Positions 1-5,841 of a stretch of DNA of 8,769 nucleotides are shown piece by piece. The stretch is from the NCBI GenBank assembly GCA_027043825.1, contig JALUER010000075.1, forward strand, positions 331 to 9,099, given 5' to 3'. Position 1 is the stretch's first letter. Each line of letters opens with the position of its first letter. A program made the translations under genes and the position numbers. Source of the stretch: Microcaldota archaeon. Lineage in GTDB: Archaea; Iainarchaeota; Iainarchaeia; JAADDC01. The notes beneath the pieces were generated by a model. That model saw only the letters and a program-made list of their open reading frames with translations, was not told the DNA's origin and ran no database searches.

Positions 1-639
1 ATTGTGAGCCTCGTCCACGATGAGCACCACGTCCTTCAGGTCCTTCTTTAGCTTCTTGATGAATATCTTCCCGGTTCTCGGTGAAAAGAGGTGATAGTAA
101 TCCCCGATCACCACGTTGGCCGATGCTATGGACGAGAAGGCTACCTCGTGGGGACAGACCCCTTCCTTCCTGCCCATCTCCAGGAAGTAGCGATAGTCGA
201 GGATTCCCTCATCTACCTCCACGTCCCCCAGGAGGAAACGCCGGTAGAAGGGGCACTGCTCCGCTTCCTTGAGTTTCCTGCACACCTCGTAGAAGTCCTC
301 GCCCCTCAGCCTTGACGCGAGTGGGTGTATACAGAGGTACTGCTTCCCTATGAGTTCCACGGCTCGTATGGTCACTCCAAACTTCTTCTCCATCCCCCTG
401 AGAACCTTTACCACCATCTCGTGTTGGGAGATCTTCGGGGAAAGGTAGGCAACGGTCTTTCCCTCCTTCAGGGCGAAGGGGACAGAGGGAGCGAGCACCG
501 CGTCTGTTTTACCAATGCCCGTGGGTGCGTGGGCCAGGAGGTGCCTCCCTTCTCGAAGGGCATACTTCACGTCCTCTATAAGGAGGTCCTGGAACTTCCT
601 TGGGGAGGGATGTCTCAGCATCACGTCGGGGAGCTCCAC
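1..639 (-). CDS. xpd: XPD/Rad3-family DNA helicase, 5' part (partial)
   Basis: This is the N-terminal 213 residues of a superfamily 2 5'-3' DNA helicase; the gene runs off the left edge. Reading from GTG at 639, I see a Walker A motif APTGIGKT (residues 38-45), a DEAH box (209-212, followed by Asn) at the edge, and four cysteines between them (C103, C120, C129, C162). That arrangement matches the 4Fe-4S cluster domain of XPD/DinG/Rad3 helicases. Family members unwind DNA in repair and recombination; archaea lack a classical TFIIH, so the exact role here is open. GTG 639 was chosen because it lies 25.5 nt from a TATA box and no Shine-Dalgarno is present; ATG at 621 is an in-frame alternative, giving a protein six residues shorter. 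The gene is divergent from the winged-helix/endA pair and shares their promoter box. Confidence 0.9.
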   Translation of the reverse strand, partial: MELPDVMLRHPSPRKFQDLLIEDVKYALREGRHLLAHAPTGIGKTDAVLAPSVPFALKEGKTVAYLSPKISQHEMVVKVLRGMEKKFGVTIRAVELIGKQYLCIHPLASRLRGEDFYEVCRKLKEAEQCPFYRRFLLGDVEVDEGILDYRYFLEMGRKEGVCPHEVAFSSIASANVVIGDYYHLFSPRTGKIFIKKLKKDLKDVVLIVDEAHN

Positions 640-661
640 GTAGAATGATGGGTGGTCGGGA

Positions 662-667
662 TTTAAA
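662..667. promoter_or_regulatory. Shared bidirectional TATA box (TTTAAA) between xpd and the wHTH-endA operon
   Basis: TTTAAA is a perfect palindrome centred at 664.5. The GTG start of the minus-strand helicase (639) and the GTG start of the plus-strand winged-helix gene (690) are each exactly 25.5 nt from this centre. That is the usual archaeal TATA-to-start-site distance, so both transcripts would be leaderless. The assignment is by inspection; no mapped start sites are available. Confidence 0.6.
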
Positions 668-689
668 CGGGACTCACCAAAAGTTTATC

Positions 690-1223
690 GTGAAGAAGAT
701 CGTGAAGGATGGGAAGGAATACCTGGAGGTTCCCGGCGACCTCCGGGGCAAGAAGATCTTTGCTGTCCGGCTGGATAACGGCCTCTACGTGGTGGGGACC
801 GAGGACAAGGTGAGGGAGCTCATCAAGAGGCAGGTATCCTACCTCGTGGGGAGAAAAAGCTCCAGGAAAGCGAAGGAGCGGCCCAAGGAGGAGGGGAAGC
901 GCACGGGGGAGCCTGGTTTCTGGATATTTGACAGCGAGGCGGAGGCCTCCCGCTTCTCCTACACCCATGCCTCCGAGTTTCAGAGTGGCAGGATAAAGGG
1001 AATACGCGGCTTTGATGGGAGGTTCTATGCCATACGAAGCTGGCTCTACTCCAAGTACCTACCGGAGGTCCTGAACGTCGTGAGGAACAATCCCTCCACG
1101 CCCGGGGAAATAGCCAAAGCCCTGAAGATCGACGAGAAGATGGTGAAGGTGATACTCGAGCTGGCCCGGGAGGAAGGCCTCGTGATCGAACGGAGCGGAG
1201 GTGTCTACGAGTATGCCGGTTAG
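690..1223 (+). CDS. Winged-helix domain protein of unknown function, upstream of endA
   Basis: This 177-residue protein has no function I can name. The N-terminal ~45 residues look like a compact beta-rich domain (motif YLEVPGDLRGKKIFAVRL near the start). A Lys/Glu-rich hydrophilic linker follows. The last ~55 residues (from YLPEVLNVV to the end) read as a winged helix: NPSTPGEIAKALKID is the likely recognition-helix region and VIERSGGVYEYAG the wing. I chose GTG 690 because a TTTAAA box is centred 25.5 nt upstream. The longer reading from ATG 645 would cross the TATA box and overlap the opposite promoter, so it is less likely. The gene overlaps the start of endA by 11 nt and carries that gene's Shine-Dalgarno in its 3' end, so the two are probably co-translated. 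A nucleic-acid-binding role is an inference from the winged helix alone. Confidence 0.75.
   Translation: MKKIVKDGKEYLEVPGDLRGKKIFAVRLDNGLYVVGTEDKVRELIKRQVSYLVGRKSSRKAKERPKEEGKRTGEPGFWIFDSEAEASRFSYTHASEFQSGRIKGIRGFDGRFYAIRSWLYSKYLPEVLNVVRNNPSTPGEIAKALKIDEKMVKVILELAREEGLVIERSGGVYEYAG
1197..1203 (+). promoter_or_regulatory. Shine-Dalgarno GGAGGTG for endA
   Basis: GGAGGTG lies 9 nt before ATG 1213 and partly covers the alternative GTG 1201. This decides the endA start in favour of 1213. Confidence 0.65.
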
Positions 1224-1722
1224 GGGAGAGGTCCTTGGCAATCGGGTGCTCGTCCGGGAGGACTACGGCCCCCTTGTGGAGAGGGGGTTTGGTGAGAAGA
1301 AGAAGGAGGGACTGGTCCTATCCCTCTATGAGGCGGCCTACCTCCTGGAGAGGGGTAAGCTGGAGGTCCTGAAGGAGGGAGAGCCCCTCGACTTCCACGC
1401 CTTCCTCCGGCACGCCGAAGAGGTGGACAAGAACTTCCTGGTGAAGTACACGGTATTCCGGGACATACGAGACCGGGGCTACGTCATAAAAACGGGCTTC
1501 AAGTTCGGTACCCATTTTCGGGTCTACCCCAGGGGCAAGAAGCCCGGTGAGGCCCACACCCAGTACGTTGTGCAGGTCATCACCGAGGAAGACGTCTTGG
1601 AGCCCAACGATCTGTCCCGGATGGTTAGGGTGGCCACGGGGATACGGACGAAGCTGGTCCTGGCCTTCGTGGACAGCGAGAATGACGTGGTGTACTACAA
1701 GGTCGAGAGAATAAGCCTGTAA
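1213..1722 (+). CDS. endA: tRNA-splicing endonuclease EndA
   Basis: EndA cleaves pre-tRNA at bulge-helix-bulge motifs to release introns. The 169-residue protein has the short length of homotetrameric euryarchaeal enzymes. The expected C-terminal nuclease domain is plain: the RGYVIKTGFKFG / HFRVY stretch ending in the catalytic Tyr105, then His115 in EAHTQY, then Lys147 in GIRTKLVLAFVD. The Tyr-to-His and His-to-Lys spacings (10 and 32 residues) match what is known for the M. jannaschii type. The N-terminal ~75 residues form the usual structural domain, including LSLYEAAYLLERGKL. ATG 1213 is preferred over GTG 1201 because GGAGGTG sits at 1197-1203, at a good distance. The start lies within the preceding winged-helix gene, indicating translational coupling. 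Confidence 0.95.
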   Translation: MPVRGEVLGNRVLVREDYGPLVERGFGEKKKEGLVLSLYEAAYLLERGKLEVLKEGEPLDFHAFLRHAEEVDKNFLVKYTVFRDIRDRGYVIKTGFKFGTHFRVYPRGKKPGEAHTQYVVQVITEEDVLEPNDLSRMVRVATGIRTKLVLAFVDSENDVVYYKVERISL

Positions 1723-1757
1723 GAATTTATAAGAAAAAGAAAGGGTTTGGGTCTTTT
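1723..1757. terminator. T-rich terminators between convergent endA and the surface-protein gene
   Basis: This is the short gap between two convergent stop codons. On the minus strand it reads as a pyrimidine-rich run (complement of 1733-1743, CTTTCTTTTTCTT-like) that would end the surface-protein transcript. On the plus strand a weaker T-rich stretch (1745-1755) follows endA. Archaeal polymerase is known to terminate at T-runs; no strong hairpin is visible. Confidence 0.4.
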
Positions 1758-3192
1758 AGCCCTTCTTGGTGAGTTCCTCGAACTCCTCGATCTCGGCCTC
1801 GGCCTCCTTACCCTTCTTCACCACCGCTGCCACGATGAGGGCGATGATGATGGCCGCTATGATGAGTCCTATCACTGAGCTACCGCTGCCAAGAGTAGCA
1901 TACCCGGTTAGTGCCTTGGTAGAGAGGTTCACGGTCTTCTGGGCGATCACCGTGCCGTCGGCGGCCACGAGCCTTATGACCGCCACACCGTCCTTGGCGT
2001 TCTCGGTGGGCGTGAAGGAGACCTTCACTTCCTCGGTCTCGTAGCTGTCCAGGTCAAGGACCTGAGGCGTGGTCTCGTAGTTCCAGCCCTCGGGAGCCAC
2101 CACTTCCACCTTCACGCCGTAGTAGGCCTTGCTTCCGTTCTTCACCGTCAGCGTTGCCACGATGGCGTTCTTCTCTACCTCGGTGCTGGCGGTGCTCTCG
2201 CCAGTGCCGAGCACCTCTATTACAGTGTACTTGCAGGAGAGCTCTGCCCCGTACTCGTCCTCCACGCAGATCTTGGAGAGGAAGTCACCGGTCTTCAGCA
2301 CGTTGTTGGCGGTGAAGTAGGTCTTCACGAGGATGGTCTCCTTGGGAGGAACCTTCACCTCGTCGGAGTAGACGCCCACGCCGAAGGGAAGGGACTTGCC
2401 CACGATCTTCACCGTAAACTCGGCATCGCTGTTATTGGTCACCTTGACGTAGGTCGTGGTCAATGGGCTGTCGATGATGACCTTCTCCGGGGGCGTCACG
2501 GTGACGTCGGGCTGGATGGACTCGGGCACGGGCATCCGCACCGTCACTTCCTTGGTAGCGTCACCGATTTTGGCGTAGAACGTCACGTACTCGGGCAGGT
2601 GCTCGTCCACGGGCATCTCGGCCGTCACTTCCACCGTCCTGTATCCCTTGACGATGACAGGGTTCTGGGAGAAGGCCACCAGTCCGTAGTCGCTGTCGAG
2701 ATAAGCCGTTACCGTGGAGGGGCCCAGGTTGGACACGTAGAGGGCTACCTTAACCTTCCCGTCGCTCACGTCCGTTCCCTTGTAGCCGAACACCACGTCA
2801 GGAGCGGTGGTCTCGAGGATTCCTTTATAGACGTGGAAGCAGTACTCCCTGGACTCCACCAGGTTTGCGTTGCTGTCAAAGACGCTCACCTGGAGCGTGT
2901 AGTACTCGTCAACGACGTTGTAGGGGGCTGTCACCTTGACCCACTTGGTGTAGGTCTTGTTTGCCTCCATGTTCAGCGTCAGTTCCTTGGGGTAGACATA
3001 GAGCCCGTCGGTGGTGATGGTCACCATGTAGGTTCCAGAAGTGCTTTCTTCGATGGAGAGCACGTACATCTTGGTGGCACCGGGCTTCAAAAGGGTGCAG
3101 TCACCAGTAACTCCGGTAAGAAAGACGGTAGCGTGCCCAAGACCCAGGGCCAGCACCAGCCCCAGGAGCATAAGGGCTGTCCTCCTCACCAT
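1756..3192 (-). CDS. Secreted, membrane-anchored Ig-like (NEW3/CARDB-type) surface protein
   Basis: This 478-residue protein starts with a clear Sec signal peptide (MVRRTALMLLGLVLALGLGHA). It ends with one hydrophobic helix (about residues 439-458, SVIGLIIAAIIIALIVAAVV) and a short Lys/Glu-rich cytoplasmic tail. The body is a series of beta-sandwich-like repeats of ~100 residues with signatures such as VTPPEKVIIDSPLTTTYVKV, KVPPKETILVKTYF and LDSYETEEVKVSFTP, typical of NEW3/COG1470-type Ig domains. Four N-glycosylation sequons are visible (NKT, NNS, NGS, NLS). It is likely an envelope or cell-surface protein held in the membrane with its bulk outside. The start was set at ATG 3192 because GGTGGTGAG precedes it and the signal peptide follows directly; an in-frame TTG at 3249 would add 19 residues. 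It is divergent from a TrmB-family regulator, a plausible controller. No enzymatic domain is seen. Confidence 0.8.
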   Translation of the reverse strand: MVRRTALMLLGLVLALGLGHATVFLTGVTGDCTLLKPGATKMYVLSIEESTSGTYMVTITTDGLYVYPKELTLNMEANKTYTKWVKVTAPYNVVDEYYTLQVSVFDSNANLVESREYCFHVYKGILETTAPDVVFGYKGTDVSDGKVKVALYVSNLGPSTVTAYLDSDYGLVAFSQNPVIVKGYRTVEVTAEMPVDEHLPEYVTFYAKIGDATKEVTVRMPVPESIQPDVTVTPPEKVIIDSPLTTTYVKVTNNSDAEFTVKIVGKSLPFGVGVYSDEVKVPPKETILVKTYFTANNVLKTGDFLSKICVEDEYGAELSCKYTVIEVLGTGESTASTEVEKNAIVATLTVKNGSKAYYGVKVEVVAPEGWNYETTPQVLDLDSYETEEVKVSFTPTENAKDGVAVIRLVAADGTVIAQKTVNLSTKALTGYATLGSGSSVIGLIIAAIIIALIVAAVVKKGKEAEAEIEEFEELTKKG

Positions 3193-3196
3193 CTTC

Positions 3197-3205
3197 TCAC
3201 CACCG
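3197..3205 (-). promoter_or_regulatory. Shine-Dalgarno for the surface-protein gene
   Basis: The minus strand reads GGTGGTGAG a few nt before ATG 3192. This makes the transcript leadered, with an estimated 5' UTR of ~56 nt, unlike the leaderless first genes elsewhere in the window. Confidence 0.55.
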
Positions 3206-3253
3206 TTTGTAACTACCATTCGGTTCACCTGTTTAGTATCTACCGGCAAAAGG

Positions 3254-3277
3254 ATTAAATATGAGACTCCCTTAAAT
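3254..3277. promoter_or_regulatory. Interlocked divergent promoters of the surface-protein and TrmB-family genes
   Basis: Two TATA-like boxes lie about 16 nt apart. TTAAATAT (3255-3262) is centred about 25 nt before GTG 3283 and would drive the regulator as a leaderless mRNA. TTTAAG on the minus strand (3271-3276) would start the surface-protein transcript near 3248. Each box lies inside the footprint expected for the other promoter's initiation complex, so the two may exclude each other. A regulator bound here could affect both genes. Confidence 0.5.
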
Positions 3278-3282
3278 AATCG

Positions 3283-4023
3283 GTGATGACGATGAAACAG
3301 TTCGAGGATCTCGTCTCCCTTCTCAGAACGATCGGCCTCAACCAGTACGAGGCCCGTACTTATGCTTCTCTCCTTCTGTTTGGTGATCTAACGGCTGGTG
3401 AGCTGAGCAACCGTGCTGGGCTCCCAAGACCAAGGGTCTACGACATAGTAAATGGCCTTGTCAAGAAGGGTTTCGTCCTCGTGCAGCCCGGGAGGCCCGT
3501 CAAGTACAGGGCGGTTCCCCCCGAGGAGGCCATCAACAACTACATCCGGATGAAGAGGGAGAACTTCGAGAAGGAAGTGGAGAAGATTAAGAAGGTCGGG
3601 GAGGAACTAAAGGTCCACGCCCAGAGCCACAAGCCCAAGGAGGAGGGTGGTTTCTGGCTCCTTGGTACTGACAACATCCTCCGCTCCCGTCTACAGAACA
3701 TACTCCGCTCCAGTACCAACGAGATCGTCGTGGCCCTCCCCACGGACTTCCTTCTGGAGTACTACGGCTTCATAGCCCCTTACCTCGAGGAGGCCGCCAA
3801 CCGTGGCGTCCGGGTGAAGATGATCATACCCCGCGGCGTTTCTGGCACCATTGCAGTCTCCAGGGACATAGATGTAATTGAAACTGACAGCGATCTGCCC
3901 CCCATCATCTTGGTAGACTCCAAGAAGGCCTTCGTGGGCCTCCCCAACGAGAACAAGGGCGTCCTGGTGGACCACCCCGAGTTTTCCAGGTCCTTCAAGC
4001 GGATGCTGGAGTCCGTCCTTTAA
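3283..4023 (+). CDS. TrmB-family transcriptional regulator
   Basis: This 246-residue protein has the TrmB architecture. An N-terminal winged helix (about residues 10-80; TAGELSNRAGLPRPRVYDIV is the HTH core) is followed by a Lys/Glu-rich coiled coil (about 85-112). A C-terminal domain (about 120-246; starts FWLLGTDNILRSRL, includes IVVALPTDFLLEYYGFIAPYLEEA) looks like the phospholipase-D-like domain often found in TrmB relatives, without an obvious HKD catalytic motif. Family members sense sugars or other ligands and repress or activate transport and metabolic genes. No sugar transporter is adjacent; the divergent neighbour is a surface protein, so that gene and its own promoter are the likely targets. 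GTG 3283 is preferred because it lies 25.5 nt from the TATA box; ATG 3286 and ATG 3292 are alternatives. The ligand cannot be told from sequence. Confidence 0.85.
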   Translation: MMTMKQFEDLVSLLRTIGLNQYEARTYASLLLFGDLTAGELSNRAGLPRPRVYDIVNGLVKKGFVLVQPGRPVKYRAVPPEEAINNYIRMKRENFEKEVEKIKKVGEELKVHAQSHKPKEEGGFWLLGTDNILRSRLQNILRSSTNEIVVALPTDFLLEYYGFIAPYLEEAANRGVRVKMIIPRGVSGTIAVSRDIDVIETDSDLPPIILVDSKKAFVGLPNENKGVLVDHPEFSRSFKRMLESVL

Positions 4024-4024
4024 A
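4019..4024 (+). promoter_or_regulatory. TATA box of the methyltransferase, overlapping the stop codon of the TrmB-family gene
   Basis: TTTAAA is centred 26.5 nt before GTG 4048 and contains the TAA stop (4021-4023) of the upstream gene. No Shine-Dalgarno precedes GTG 4048, so a leaderless mRNA is implied. A T-run at 4043-4047 just before the start could also end upstream transcription. Confidence 0.5.
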
Positions 4025-4047
4025 CGCCTTCCGTCTTCCATCTTTTT

Positions 4048-4986
4048 GTGAGGGTCCTTGACCTCTTTTCAGGTGGTGGGGGCTTCACGAGGGGCTTCGT
4101 GGAAGCAGGTTTCGATGTGGTGGGCGCAGTAGAGATAGGGGAGTGGGAGGCGAGGACTTACCTTCATAACTTTCCAGATGTTGTTATGTGGAACACAGAC
4201 ATAAGGTCCTTACATTCATCTGAAGTTGAAAATAAGTTGGGGAAAGTTGATATAGTCATAGGAGGACCTCCCTGCGAGGCCTACACCGTGGCCAACGCCC
4301 AACGCATGAAAGAACCCCTTATGAGGCTCTATGAGGATCCGCGGGGCAGGCTTACCCTTCACTTCATCCGCTTTGTGGGGGACCTCCAGCCAGAGGTCTT
4401 CGTGATGGAAAACGTTGTTGGTATCCTCGAGGGAGACCTCAAGGAGGCGCTCCGGTATGAATTCGGCAGAGTGGGCTACGAAGTCAAGTTCAACGTCATA
4501 GACGCGGAGCGGGTTGGAGTTCCCTCCGTGAGGCGGAGGGTGTTCCTTTCCAACGTGAAGTTGAAACTGAAGCACAAGCGCGCCCCCACCGTTTGGGAGG
4601 CCATCAGAGACCTGGAAGAACTTGATGAAGCTGTTCCCAACCACAGGCCACAGGCACTTTCGAAGAAGGCCGAAGAGCGTGCCTGGAAGCTCAGATGGGG
4701 GTCATCTTTAACTTATTTCCGAGGTGCCCGGAGAACCCTGAGGAACTACGTGAAGCTACACCCCTTTAGGTTGGCCCCCACCGTCATGGGGTCCTCCCGC
4801 TTCATCCACCCCTTCCTGGGTCGACTCCTCACGCCCCGGGAGCACGCCCGCCTGATGGGGTACCCGGACCACCACGTCTTCCTCGGGCCCCTCGAACGGC
4901 AGTACAACATGGCTGGTGAGTCCGTGCCCCCTCCCGTGGCGAGGGGGATTGCCGAGCGGATCCTCAGGAAGGTGGGCGAAATTTAA
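4048..4986 (+). CDS. DNA (cytosine-5) methyltransferase, no visible restriction partner
   Basis: This 312-residue enzyme transfers a methyl group from S-adenosylmethionine to cytosine C5 in DNA. The C5 motifs are in order: motif I VLDLFSGGGGFTRGF, motif IV GGPPCEAYT with the catalytic Cys, motif VI ENVVGIL, motif VIII GVPSVRRRVF, motif IX TPREHARLMGYPD and motif X AGESVPPPVARGIAERI. The region between VIII and IX, which should recognise the target, is short, and the target site cannot be predicted. Motif X has Glu where most family members have Asn (GNAVP/GNSVP). No restriction endonuclease or Vsr gene is nearby. Base composition changes sharply inside the gene: 4161-4260 is 35% GC and 4761-4860 is 70% GC by hand count. 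GTG 4048 fits a TATA box 26.5 nt upstream; motif I begins almost at the start codon. Confidence 0.92.
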   Translation: MRVLDLFSGGGGFTRGFVEAGFDVVGAVEIGEWEARTYLHNFPDVVMWNTDIRSLHSSEVENKLGKVDIVIGGPPCEAYTVANAQRMKEPLMRLYEDPRGRLTLHFIRFVGDLQPEVFVMENVVGILEGDLKEALRYEFGRVGYEVKFNVIDAERVGVPSVRRRVFLSNVKLKLKHKRAPTVWEAIRDLEELDEAVPNHRPQALSKKAEERAWKLRWGSSLTYFRGARRTLRNYVKLHPFRLAPTVMGSSRFIHPFLGRLLTPREHARLMGYPDHHVFLGPLERQYNMAGESVPPPVARGIAERILRKVGEI

Positions 4987-4987
4987 G
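4982..4987 (+). promoter_or_regulatory. TATA box of the DUF2122-like gene, overlapping the methyltransferase stop codon
   Basis: TTTAAG, in the context AAATTTAAGG, is centred 26.5 nt before GTG 5011 and shares bases with the TAA stop at 4984-4986. A leaderless start is inferred. Confidence 0.5.
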
Positions 4988-5010
4988 GCTTGCCCCCATA
5001 GATTATTCCC

Positions 5011-5454
5011 GTGATCGTGGCCTATCACGACGTCCATTCGGTGGCAAAGCTCACCGAGATATACAAGGTGGTCTCTGCTCACGGTGTGAAGACCTTCGTG
5101 GTCTCGAGGGCTCAGGGCGGGGCCGCCCAGAGCGGAATACCCGAGATAAGCGTCCGGGCGTTCCAGGACGGTGTTAAGCTCCTCGTGGTGCCGGACATAC
5201 GGGACGCTATCGAGATACTCAAGCCTTCCAAGGTCATCGTTCTCTCAAAACGGGCGGAGAAGCTCCTGGACCCCTCCGAGGTGGACGAGAGCACTCTCCT
5301 CGTTGTCACTGGTACTGAACCGGATGTTTCGAAGTGGGACGAGATAGGTGAGTTACGCTACGTGGAGCCCAGGGAAGTGGGCGACATAGGCCGGATAACC
5401 ATCGCCCTCTGCGCCCTCCGGGGGATGATGAGGCCGACATCGAATGAAGGGTGA
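5011..5454 (+). CDS. Small archaeal protein, likely DUF2122/COG4080 (SpoU-like or 'RecB-like') family
   Basis: This 147-residue protein appears to be a conserved archaeal alpha/beta protein. The pattern HDVHSVAKLTEIYKVV, then VVSRAQGGAAQSGIPEIS, then LLVVPDIRDAIEILKPSKVI resembles, from memory, the DUF2122/COG4080 family. That family has been labelled both SpoU-methylase-like and RecB-nuclease-like in databases. The alternating strands and helices and the length suit a single SPOUT-like knot domain, but I see no firm catalytic signature and would not assign a reaction. GTG 5011 was chosen for its 26.5 nt distance from the TATA box and the absence of a Shine-Dalgarno. It follows the methyltransferase by 24 nt but appears to have its own promoter. 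Its stop abuts the stop of the convergent JAMM gene with no base between. Confidence 0.7.
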   Translation: MIVAYHDVHSVAKLTEIYKVVSAHGVKTFVVSRAQGGAAQSGIPEISVRAFQDGVKLLVVPDIRDAIEILKPSKVIVLSKRAEKLLDPSEVDESTLLVVTGTEPDVSKWDEIGELRYVEPREVGDIGRITIALCALRGMMRPTSNEG

Positions 5455-5841
5455 TTAGAAACTGGCTCTCTGACCCCTCACCACGATTCTCAGTTCCCTT
5501 CCCTCCACGTCGAAGGCCTTCACGTTCTCCTGGGTGAAGGGATAGCCCGCTATGAGGTGTACGTGCCCGAGGGACGGAAAGGAGGCCAGGTCGGACTTGG
5601 AGGGGTGGGGACTCCCCGGGTGGGAGTGGAAGGATCCTATCACACCGTGGGGGACCTGGGAAAGATCTATTATGGCGTGGTGGTATCCCTCTTTCCAGGG
5701 GATGTAGACGAAGGATGTTATGTAGAAACCTTCTTCTCTCTTCTCGCCTTCCAGGAGGACGAAGAACTCCCTGGGGTACTTCCGGCGGGCCGCTTCCAGG
5801 AGCGCTTCCAACAGGTCCTCATCTATATAAACGGAAGCCAT
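5455..5841 (-). CDS. JAMM/MPN+ metalloprotease (Mov34/PAD-1 type)
   Basis: This 128-residue, single-domain protein has a complete JAMM zinc-protease site. Glu25 is the general base, His72 and His74 (FHSHPG) and Asp84 are the zinc ligands, and Ser81 sits in the HxHPx5SxxD pattern. Small archaeal JAMM proteins of this size (for example AfJAMM and HvJAMM1) are known structurally or biochemically, and HvJAMM1 removes SAMP ubiquitin-like proteins from targets. Desampylation, or release of sulfur-carrier tails, is therefore the likely role here; no SAMP gene is in the window. ATG 5841 is preferred: it is followed by a good MPN N-terminus and preceded by GGTGGTGGG. Residues upstream of it in the longer reading (to 5991) are a shadow of the methyltransferase frame. 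The start overlaps the end of the PIMT gene by 23 nt. This is the last gene of the four-gene operon. Confidence 0.9.
   Translation of the reverse strand: MASVYIDEDLLEALLEAARRKYPREFFVLLEGEKREEGFYITSFVYIPWKEGYHHAIIDLSQVPHGVIGSFHSHPGSPHPSKSDLASFPSLGHVHLIAGYPFTQENVKAFDVEGRELRIVVRGQRASF

Noticed and set aside
600..689. N-terminal extension of the winged-helix protein (from 600 or ATG 645)
   Set aside because: It would run through the shared TATA box and the 5' end of xpd, and the residues do not look like a conserved domain. GTG 690 fits the leaderless pattern.
1725..1733. TATA-like AATTTATAAG in the endA/surface-protein gap
   Set aside because: It lies between two convergent stops with no gene start about 26 nt away on either strand. 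It is more likely part of the AT-rich termination region, though an antisense RNA cannot be excluded.
2599..3258. 219-residue open frame on the plus strand opposite the surface-protein gene
   Set aside because: His/Val/Gly-rich shadow frame with no recognisable domain. The minus-strand gene has a signal peptide, Ig-like repeats and a TM anchor.
4216..4644. 142-residue open frame on the minus strand inside the methyltransferase
   Set aside because: Antisense to conserved motifs IV-VIII of the methyltransferase, with no domain or start signals of its own.
4048..5454. Restriction-modification system formed by the methyltransferase and the next gene
   Set aside because: The downstream protein shows no PD-(D/E)xK, HNH or PLD nuclease motif that I can see, and it appears to have its own promoter.
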